Shown here one piece after another: positions 15,129 through 20,423 of a DNA stretch of 20,423 nucleotides; the first letter of the stretch is position 1, and each line of letters starts with the position of its first letter. The notes under the pieces were generated by a model, which was not told the DNA's origin, searched no databases, and saw only the letters and a program-made list of their open reading frames with translations. The translations under genes and the position numbers were made by a program. Origin of the DNA: Pseudomonadota bacterium (lineage in GTDB: Bacteria; Pseudomonadota; Alphaproteobacteria; Rhizobiales; Hyphomicrobiaceae). Where the stretch lies: positions 1 to 20,423 of the forward strand of contig JAEXXM010000050.1 in assembly GCA_023405815.1 (NCBI GenBank), written 5' to 3'.

Positions 15129-16502
15129 TCAGGTGGACGGCGCCTCGAATGTCGGAATCCTGACAATGGCGCGCGCGCCGCCACCCGGAGCCTCGGCGAG
15201 CTGCAGCGATCCACCGTGCAGCTCCGCCGCCTTGTTCGCGATCGTGAGCCCCAGTCCGGCCCCGCCGGTGCGGCGATTGCGCGAAGTCTCGAGGCGCACG
15301 AAAGGCTCCAGCACGCGGCTGCGCTCGGATTCGGGAATGCCGGGGCCCGCGTCGTCGATGGTGATGACGATGTCGTCGCCGTCGGTGTCGGCGGCGATCG
15401 AGGCCTTCTGGCCGTAGGCAATGGCGTTATCGGTGAGGTTGGCGATGAGGCGACGGATTGCGAGCGGCTCGCCGAGAACCTGAGCAGCGGCAGCGCGCGG
15501 CGACATCTGCAGCGCTACCGGGGCGCCGGCCAGCTTGCGGTCCTCTACCTCGCGCTCGAGGATGGGGGCTACGTCGAACAGCTCCAGCGCGCGCTCCTGA
15601 GGCGCGGCGTCGAGAGCCATGAGAGAGTCGTCGAGCAAGCGGTTCATCTCGTCGAGGTCGCGCACGGCCTTCGCGCGCTCCTCCGCGTCGGCAATCATCT
15701 CGGCACGCAGGCGCAGCCGGGCAGCGTAGGTGCGCAAGTCGTGCGAGATGCCACCCATGATCACCATGCGTCCCCGCAACAGGGTGGCCACGCGCTCGAT
15801 CAAGCGATTGAAGGCGGAGATGAGCGCGCGAATCTCAGGCGCGCTGTGCGGGGCGCTGGGGATCGGCGCGGCGTTCTCGGCGACTTCGATGCTGTCAACG
15901 GCGACGGCGAGGTCGCGCAAGGGCCGCGCCTCCCGCCGCAGCATGAGAATCGTGATGATGGCGATGGCGAAGCCGAGCACGCCGGCCCAGAAGCCGGGCG
16001 GCACACCGAGCATCGACAGGCTGAGCACGCCGCCGGTGGTGACGACGAGCGTCTCGCCGCTGTTGAGGCCGATGCGCATCTCGACGGCGCCGCGGGAGGC
16101 CCAGGCGAACATCTTCATCGGGCCTTCGAGCAGCTCGGATGAAGGCTCGACCGAGACGCTGACCGAACGGTTTCCGAGCGCGGCGAGGTAGCGGCGCATG
16201 ATCAGCTCTATGACGGGCGCCTCGTACCACGAGGCCTCGGGCCCGCGCGGGGGGCCGTCCTCCAACCGCACGCGCAGATCGGTGCTGTTGGCGGCGCGGA
16301 GCACGAGCGGCCACTGCTCCCTCGGCGTCTTGTCCAGAAGCTCGACGAGCGCCGCGGTCTGGTCGGGGAGCGGCAGGCGGAAGCCGGTGTCGGTGTCGCG
16401 GCTGCGCTGCAGGAAATAGACGGCGACGACGAGGATCTGCAGCGCCACGAGCGCGGTGACGACGATGAGCAGGAGGCGCGTGCCGAAGCCAAGTCGGATC
16501 AT
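15129..16502 (-). CDS. EnvZ-type membrane sensor histidine kinase
   Basis: A 457-residue inner-membrane kinase. Two membrane helices (about 9-31 and 168-188) flank a periplasmic region of about 135 residues. A HAMP domain (about 189-243) is followed by the H-box GISHDLRTYAARLRLRAEM with H254, then LIANLTDNAIAYG (352-364), DAGPGIP (384-390) and GAGLGLT (414-420). The usual proline after HDLRT is replaced by tyrosine. It starts 7 bases after the stop of the OmpR-type regulator at 16510, so both are one operon and a cognate pair. The stimulus is unknown. The periplasmic part shows no family I recognise. Confidence 0.9.
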   Translation of the reverse strand: MIRLGFGTRLLLIVVTALVALQILVVAVYFLQRSRDTDTGFRLPLPDQTAALVELLDKTPREQWPLVLRAANSTDLRVRLEDGPPRGPEASWYEAPVIELIMRRYLAALGNRSVSVSVEPSSELLEGPMKMFAWASRGAVEMRIGLNSGETLVVTTGGVLSLSMLGVPPGFWAGVLGFAIAIITILMLRREARPLRDLAVAVDSIEVAENAAPIPSAPHSAPEIRALISAFNRLIERVATLLRGRMVIMGGISHDLRTYAARLRLRAEMIADAEERAKAVRDLDEMNRLLDDSLMALDAAPQERALELFDVAPILEREVEDRKLAGAPVALQMSPRAAAAQVLGEPLAIRRLIANLTDNAIAYGQKASIAADTDGDDIVITIDDAGPGIPESERSRVLEPFVRLETSRNRRTGGAGLGLTIANKAAELHGGSLQLAEAPGGGARAIVRIPTFEAPST

Positions 16503-16509
16503 GGGCGGA

Positions 16510-17232
16510 TCATGAGCTGATCTGCTTCACGGCCGGGACGAACAGATAGCCGTTGTTGCGCACCGTGGTGATGACCTCCTGCCCAGGGGCCACGGCGTCG
16601 ATCTTTCTGCGCAGGCGCGAGATGGTCACGTCGATCGAGCGGTCGTAGGGCTCGGCTGTGCGCCCGCGCGTCCAGTCGAGGAGCTGGTCGCGCGTCAGCA
16701 CGCGCCGCGGGCGCTGCACGAAGCAGACGAGCAGGTCGAACTCCGACTGGGTCAGCGCGACGGGTTCGCCGTCCTCGGTCGAGAGCCGGCGGGCGTCGAG
16801 GTCGATGATCATGCCGGCAAAGCTGCGACGCCGGTTGGTCTCGACCTCGAGCTGCCCGCGCGAGCGGCGCAGGAGCGCGCGCACGCGTGCCAGCAGCTCG
16901 CGCGGATTGAACGGCTTGGCGAGGTAGTCGTCGGCGCCCATCTCGAGGCCGACGACGCGGTCGATGGGGTCGGCCTTGGCCGTCAGCATCAGAATGGGGA
17001 CGCCGCCACCCGAGCGCAGGCGCCGGCAGATGGCGAGGCCGTCCTCGCCCGGCAGCATAAGGTCGAGGATGACGAGGTCGGGGACCTGGCGGGCGAGGAC
17101 CTGATCGAGCGCCTCGCCGCTGCTGGCTGGTTCGACGGTGAACCCCTCGCGCGAAAGCATGTCGGCGACGAGGCGCCGGATCTCCTCGTCGTCCTCCACC
17201 AATACGATGAGTGCGCTGTTATCTGCGGACAT
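16510..17232 (-). CDS. OmpR-family response regulator
   Basis: A 240-residue regulator. The receiver (about 8-120) has D14/D15, phospho-acceptor D57 in LDLMLPGEDG, T84 in LTAKAD and K106 in AKPF. A winged-helix DNA-binding domain (about 138-235) contains LTQSEFDLL and SIDVTISRLRRKID. It is the first gene of the operon with the EnvZ-type kinase. The GTTACA direct repeat at 17277-17292 lies about 45 bases upstream of its ATG and has the 10-bp spacing used by OmpR-family proteins, which suggests autoregulation and possibly control of the divergent secreted-protein genes. Confidence 0.93.
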   Translation of the reverse strand: MSADNSALIVLVEDDEEIRRLVADMLSREGFTVEPASSGEALDQVLARQVPDLVILDLMLPGEDGLAICRRLRSGGGVPILMLTAKADPIDRVVGLEMGADDYLAKPFNPRELLARVRALLRRSRGQLEVETNRRRSFAGMIIDLDARRLSTEDGEPVALTQSEFDLLVCFVQRPRRVLTRDQLLDWTRGRTAEPYDRSIDVTISRLRRKIDAVAPGQEVITTVRNNGYLFVPAVKQISS

Positions 17233-17276
17233 GCGGCGGGCAGGTTGGCACCAAAATCGGGGCTTTCGAAGGGCGT

Positions 17277-17292
17277 GTTACACGCCGTTACA
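17277..17292. promoter_or_regulatory. GTTACA direct repeat, candidate OmpR-type binding site
   Basis: GTTACA at 17277-17282 is repeated exactly at 17287-17292, one helical turn apart (spacer CGCC). OmpR-family regulators bind such tandem half-sites. It is in the divergent region between the OmpR-type regulator gene and the 27-residue-repeat protein gene. Its recognition by this particular regulator is inferred. Confidence 0.5.
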
Positions 17293-17428
17293 TGGCTGAA
17301 AGCCGACGATAACAAGCGTTTCCGCGCAGGCAAAAGGCAGCGATGCGACGCCCTTAACGTCATCTCCCAGGGGGCGCCCAAAAGCGTTCACCGCCGCAAC
17401 TATGCAGCATCAATGCAGGGAGAGTGCC

Positions 17429-18097
17429 ATGCGCGTACGCACCATGTTCATCGCCTACATCGTCTTCGCCGCCACGTTGGCGGCCTTTCTGACCGCCGTC
17501 CTGATGGCCACGGGGGCCGACGCCCGCGACCGCTCGTGGAGTCGGTCGGGGAGCGTCACCGGCCCGCACGGAGGCACGTCCTCGTGGCAGCGCTCGGGAA
17601 GCTGCTCGGGCGGCAGCTGCGAGCGCAGCGGCTCGGCAACGGGCCCCGCCGGCCGTACCCGGTCGTGGGAATCCTCGCGCGACTGCTCGGGCGGATCGTG
17701 CACCGGCAGCGGGTCATACACGGGGCCGAACGGCGGGACCGTCACACGCTCGGGGACGGCGACGTACGGCGGCGGCAATGCGCACGCCGAGGGGACCATC
17801 ACTGGACCGAACGGCGGCACGGCGACTTACAGCAGAAATCGCTCATGTGCCGGCGGCACCTGCTCGTCGCACGGCGATGTCACCGGTCCCAACGGTGGGA
17901 CGGCGACGCGCGATGCAACCGTCACCCGTGACGGCGGAAGCTGGAGCCGCAGCGTCGACGTGGTCGGACCCTATGGCAGAACGTGGTCGCGCGATGGCTA
18001 CGGCACCTGCGCCGGCGGCGACTGCACATTCGGCGGCACGATCACTGGCCCTTACGGCGGCACCGCCACCTACAGCGGCACGTCCAGCGCCGACTGA
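17429..18097 (+). CDS. Exported protein of tandem 27-residue Gly/Cys repeats
   Basis: A 222-residue protein of unknown function. The signal peptide (about 1-32) ends in ADA|RD. From residue 44 there are six complete 27-residue units and a final 17-residue part, each opening with TGPxGGT or a close variant and rich in G, S and T. Units 1, 2, 4 and 6 contain CxGGxC (C-x4-C); units 3 and 5 lack both cysteines. Constant length without indels suggests a regular stacked fold such as a beta-solenoid with turns closed by disulfides, which is inference. ATG 17429 follows AGGGAG at good spacing; an ATG nine codons upstream has none. Two more small exported cysteine-rich proteins follow. It could be an envelope or extracellular structural protein. 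Confidence 0.8.
   Translation: MRVRTMFIAYIVFAATLAAFLTAVLMATGADARDRSWSRSGSVTGPHGGTSSWQRSGSCSGGSCERSGSATGPAGRTRSWESSRDCSGGSCTGSGSYTGPNGGTVTRSGTATYGGGNAHAEGTITGPNGGTATYSRNRSCAGGTCSSHGDVTGPNGGTATRDATVTRDGGSWSRSVDVVGPYGRTWSRDGYGTCAGGDCTFGGTITGPYGGTATYSGTSSAD
17558..18094 (+). repeat. 81-bp coding tandem repeats, 6.6 copies
   Basis: Unit starts are at 17558, 17639, 17720, 17801, 17882, 17963 and 18044 (partial, to 18094), each 81 bases apart. The protein units have the same length but have diverged, so the DNA copies are not recent duplications. The GGP/GGN-GGT core is best conserved. Confidence 0.85.
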
Positions 18098-18147
18098 CGA
18101 GATTTCCTCCTGACGATCCTAGTTTCAACACCATCGGAGAATTGCCC

Positions 18148-18375
18148 ATGTCACGTCTCAAGTATCTCGCCGTTCCGGTACTTGCCCTCGCCGCACTGGT
18201 GCAGGCGGTGCCGGCCGAAGCCCATGGCTGCCACCGCTCGTGCGAATGGGGTCCCGGCCGCGGCTTCCACCGCCACGTCGGCCCCTACTGCCGTCCTATC
18301 CTTTGCCGGCCACGCGCCGTCTATCCCGGCCGCTGCTGGGTCGACGGCTGGGGCGTGCGCCATTGCCGCTGGTAA
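18148..18375 (+). CDS. Small exported six-cysteine protein
   Basis: A 75-residue protein I cannot assign. A clear signal peptide (MSRLKYLAVPVLALAALVQA, cleavage after AEA at about 25) leaves a mature peptide of about 50 residues rich in Cys, Arg, His, Gly and Trp. The six cysteines are at 28, 32, 48, 53, 63 and 73, enough for three disulfides. The ATG follows CGGAGA with an 8-base gap. It lies 50 bases after the repeat protein gene on the same strand and is followed by a strong hairpin. Metal binding is possible from the His/Cys content, but nothing proves it. Confidence 0.7.
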   Translation: MSRLKYLAVPVLALAALVQAVPAEAHGCHRSCEWGPGRGFHRHVGPYCRPILCRPRAVYPGRCWVDGWGVRHCRW

Positions 18376-18386
18376 GGACCGGCCCC

Positions 18387-18411
18387 GGCGAGGCGCAAAA
18401 AGCGCCTCGCC
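18387..18411 (+). terminator. Rho-independent terminator after the six-cysteine protein
   Basis: A perfect 10-bp stem, GGCGAGGCGC (18387-18396) and GCGCCTCGCC (18402-18411), with an AAAAA loop and a following TTCATTTCG. It begins 11 bases after the stop codon and so probably ends the transcript of the repeat protein and six-cysteine genes. Confidence 0.8.
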
Positions 18412-18480
18412 TTCATTTCGAAGCTCCATGTTGCGAACATCCGCTCGACGGTGACGAGCGCCGCACCTAAAAGGCAGTCG

Positions 18481-18945
18481 ATGCCCAAGCCCGGTCCCAT
18501 ACAACCCTTGATCCGCGTGCTCGCCGTACTCGCGACGGCGGCCTCGATATCGAGCGCCGGTGACGGCGCGTCGGCCCAAGGGGTGATGCACGTGCAGGCA
18601 CCCCCGCCACTGCGGCAGGCGTGCCTTCCCGACTACATGCGCTACTGCCGCGGGGTTCCGCTCGGAGGCGGGCGCGTGCTGCGCTGCCTCAACGGGCACG
18701 TCGATCAGCTCAGCCAGCCGTGCTTTGAGGCGCTGGCGCTGCGCGGCCTTGCGACAGCCGGCGCGCTGCGCATCTGCGGCCGCGACTACGAGCGTCTCTG
18801 TCCGGGAGGACCGCTCGACCGCGACCGCGCCATCGTATGCCTGCTCGATCAGGTGCCGGCGTTGTCGCCGGCATGCCGCGATGCCTTCCAGCGCAACGGC
18901 CTGCTCGACGACGACCCCGAGCCTCTCCCGCCGCCGACGAAGTAG
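18481..18945 (+). CDS. Exported cysteine-rich repeat protein (GLG1/FGFR-type repeat)
   Basis: A 154-residue protein with a signal peptide (about 1-33, ending in ASA|Q) and two copies of a four-cysteine module. Cysteines 48, 56, 69, 81 and 99, 107, 120, 132 have identical spacing, C-x7-C-x12-C-x11-C, in the style of the cysteine-rich repeat named after Golgi glycoprotein 1. An acidic, proline-rich tail ends the protein. The ATG follows AAAGGCAG. A frame starting at 18451 is longer but lacks a better site. Its role is unknown in bacteria; it lies in a run of small exported cysteine proteins. Its stop is three bases from the opposing qorB-like stop. Confidence 0.78.
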   Translation: MPKPGPIQPLIRVLAVLATAASISSAGDGASAQGVMHVQAPPPLRQACLPDYMRYCRGVPLGGGRVLRCLNGHVDQLSQPCFEALALRGLATAGALRICGRDYERLCPGGPLDRDRAIVCLLDQVPALSPACRDAFQRNGLLDDDPEPLPPPTK

Positions 18946-18948
18946 CGC

Positions 18949-19800
18949 TCAGCCTTTCAGAGCCGCGGCGATGACGTTCTGCAACGGTGTCGTCGGTCGG
19001 CCGATGAGCTTACTCAGAGCGCGGCTATCGTCGAACAGTGCGCCTTCGGCTGCCGCGGCATCGGACTGTGCGAGCAGTGCAGCGAACGGCGGCGGCAGTC
19101 CCGCGCCTTCGAGCACAGCCCGGTACTCCGCCTCAGGCAAGTCGCGGTAGGGGATGTCCTTTCCGGTCTGGCGCGAGAGCTCGGCGGCGAATGCGCTCAA
19201 TGTGTACGCGTCATCGCCGGCAAGCTCGTAGATGCTGGTCGCACTGTCGCTCCCGGTCAGCACTTCCACCGCGGCCGCCGCGTAGTCCGCTCGTGCTGCC
19301 GAAGAGATGCGGCCGTCACCGGCACTGCCGAGCAAGACGCCGTGCTGCAGCGCTGCGGGAATGGAGGCGGTGTAGTTCTCGGTGTACCAGCCATTGCGCA
19401 ACAGGATGTAGCGAATGCCGGATGCGGCAATCATCGCTTCCGTCTGCCGGTGCTCCTCGGCGAGCTGCAGCTTTGAGCCGTCGGCATGCAGCACGCTGGT
19501 GTAAACGATGAGCTGGACGCCGGCTTCCTTGGCCGCATCGATCACGGCCTTGTGCTGCGCGGAGCGGCGGCCGACCTCGCTCGAGGAGATGAGCAGGAGC
19601 GTTTCGACTCCGGCAAGTGCCGGCGGAAGCGTCTCGGGCCGATCGTAGTCGGCATGGCGCGCATCGATGCCCGCAATCAACTGAGCGGCTTTCTGCGGAT
19701 CGCGCGCCAACGCGGCGATGCGGTCAGGCGGCAGCTTGGCGGAAAGACCGGCGATGACGAGGCGCCCGAGGGCGCCGGTAGCTCCAGTGACGGCGATCAT
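18949..19800 (-). CDS. qorB: NmrA-like NAD(P)H-dependent quinone oxidoreductase, QorB-like
   Basis: A 283-residue Rossmann-fold protein. It has the N-terminal nucleotide-binding motif TGATGALG (5-12), VYTSVLHAD near 100, and RYILLRNGWYTENY near 130, all as in the QorB/NmrA group that reduces quinones with NADPH. There are no membrane segments or signal peptide. The start is secured by GGGGAGAGG just upstream of the ATG. It is divergent from an HxlR-family regulator, the same arrangement as qorB with its regulator in other proteobacteria. It probably protects against quinone or electrophile stress. Confidence 0.85.
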   Translation of the reverse strand: MIAVTGATGALGRLVIAGLSAKLPPDRIAALARDPQKAAQLIAGIDARHADYDRPETLPPALAGVETLLLISSSEVGRRSAQHKAVIDAAKEAGVQLIVYTSVLHADGSKLQLAEEHRQTEAMIAASGIRYILLRNGWYTENYTASIPAALQHGVLLGSAGDGRISSAARADYAAAAVEVLTGSDSATSIYELAGDDAYTLSAFAAELSRQTGKDIPYRDLPEAEYRAVLEGAGLPPPFAALLAQSDAAAAEGALFDDSRALSKLIGRPTTPLQNVIAAALKG

Positions 19801-19857
19801 TGACCTCTCCCCTTGTTGATCGGCGACTGGTACCTAGGAGAGGGGCTCACCATCGTG

Positions 19858-19882
19858 AAGTACGCACACGGATGTAAGTATG
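19858..19882. promoter_or_regulatory. AAGTAC/AAGTAT direct repeat in the qorB-hxlR promoter region
   Basis: AAGTACG (19858-19864) and AAGTATG (19876-19882) are near-identical with an 18-base period and overlap the start of the regulator gene. On the other strand they read as TACTT boxes. They are candidates for the regulator's own binding sites, but this is a weak call. Confidence 0.25.
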
Positions 19883-20362
19883 GACCAGGGCGACAGGCAT
19901 CAGCCTGACGGCGAGATCGCGGCCACACTCTCTGAGCGGCTCGTGCGCGGGGAGGTGTTCTCCAGCGACTGCCCGTCGCGTGCGATCCTGCAGCATGTCA
20001 CCAGCCGATGGGGCGTTCTGGCGCTCGTTGCGCTCGCCCGGGGTGAGCACCGCTTCAGCGAGCTGCGCCGGAAGAAAGGCGCCAGCGAGCGCATGCTGGC
20101 GCAGACGCTGCAACGGCTCGAGGCGGACGGGCTGGTGCTGCGCGTCTCGCATCCCGTCGTTCCGCCGCACGTCGAATACAGCCTGACGCCGCTGGGGCGC
20201 GAGCTGGCTCCAAAGGTCGAGACGCTCGCCGACTGGATCGAGGAGAACCTGCAGCGCATCCTGACGGCGCAATACGACTATGCGCAGCGCCGGGGGAAAG
20301 GCGGTGACCACGTTTCACCGGCGCCCGATGCGGACGACGCTGCCGACGATCTGGATCACTGA
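19880..20362 (+). CDS. HxlR-family transcriptional regulator (QorR/YtfH-like)
   Basis: A 160-residue winged-helix regulator. It has the family's SSDCPSRAILQHVTSRWG (28-45) with Cys31 at the redox-sensing position known from YodB/HypR/QorR, a helix-turn-helix with FSELRRK and SERMLAQTLQRLEADGLV (69-86), and the wing VEYSLTPLGREL (98-109). The C-terminal 30 residues are acidic and probably disordered. It likely represses the divergent qorB-like gene and itself, and releases DNA when Cys31 reacts with oxidants or electrophiles; this is inferred from homologues. The ATG has only a weak binding site. Confidence 0.88.
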   Translation: MDQGDRHQPDGEIAATLSERLVRGEVFSSDCPSRAILQHVTSRWGVLALVALARGEHRFSELRRKKGASERMLAQTLQRLEADGLVLRVSHPVVPPHVEYSLTPLGRELAPKVETLADWIEENLQRILTAQYDYAQRRGKGGDHVSPAPDADDAADDLDH

Positions 20363-20423
20363 ACGAAGTGGAAAGGTTGGTTGCGGGAGTAGGATTTCTC
20401 CCCAAGTTCGATCTGAGCCAGGC

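Noticed and set aside
15105..16142. A 345-codon open frame on the plus strand
   Set aside because: It is antisense to the EnvZ-type kinase and lacks any domain signature.
17402..17428. An earlier ATG for the 27-residue-repeat protein
   Set aside because: It has no binding site and would put a charged, cysteine-containing stretch before a normal signal peptide; ATG 17429 follows AGGGAG.
17558..18094. A CRISPR-like or microsatellite array
   Set aside because: The 81-bp periodicity is in frame in a protein with a signal peptide, the units are diverged, and there are no spacers.

Overview
This window is typical of an alphaproteobacterial chromosome, most likely Hyphomicrobiales (Rhizobiales) or a close relative. 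The evidence is the high GC of nearly every gene, frequent GTG/TTG starts, the alphaproteobacterial form of the 23S 3' end and 5S genes, and dispersed palindromes built on GTCATCCCGG/CCGGGATGAC. No species can be named from the sequence alone.

Layout. (1) 1-850: the 3' end of a ribosomal RNA operon (23S tail, spacer, 5S, strong intrinsic terminator), with no tRNA-fMet after 5S. (2) 860-2076: a two-gene, lower-GC accessory module with a ClpP-fold SDH-type serine protease and a 69-residue partner, preceded by two adjacent inverted repeats; it overlaps the next gene tail-to-tail. (3) 2060-5316, minus strand: two GT-A glycosyltransferases likely acting on surface glycans, then a UbiB/ABC1 atypical kinase, with a palindromic repeat between ubiB and the glycosyltransferases. 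(4) 5586-9946: a signalling block with a NarL-type response regulator facing a minus-strand run of PilZ protein, FIST-domain sensor (NosP-like) and sensorless hybrid histidine kinase (NahK/ErcS'-like). A 143-bp palindrome separates the regulator from the kinase. (5) 10101-13330: a secreted L,D-transpeptidase that appears to carry a second, catalytically dead YkuD-like copy, divergent from a Bcr/CflA-type MFS exporter. (6) 13376-14893: a soluble globin-coupled chemoreceptor. (7) 15129-17232: an OmpR/EnvZ-type two-component operon. (8) 17429-18945: three consecutive small exported proteins: a protein of exact 27-residue repeats, a 75-residue six-cysteine protein, and a two-repeat cysteine-rich protein. 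(9) 18949-20362: a divergent QorB-like quinone reductase and HxlR-family repressor pair.

How the parts may work together (inference). The FIST protein, kinase and NarL regulator look like one phosphorelay in which the FIST protein supplies the sensory input that the kinase lacks. NosP homologues bind haem and nitric oxide, so with the globin-coupled receptor this stretch may be rich in gas sensing. A GTTACA direct repeat with 10-bp pitch lies between the OmpR-type regulator and the secreted-protein cluster and is a good candidate binding site for that regulator.

The least familiar items are the protease plus small-protein module, the 27-residue-repeat secreted protein with its cysteine-rich neighbours, and the duplicated YkuD architecture. 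Functions of these are not established by the sequence.
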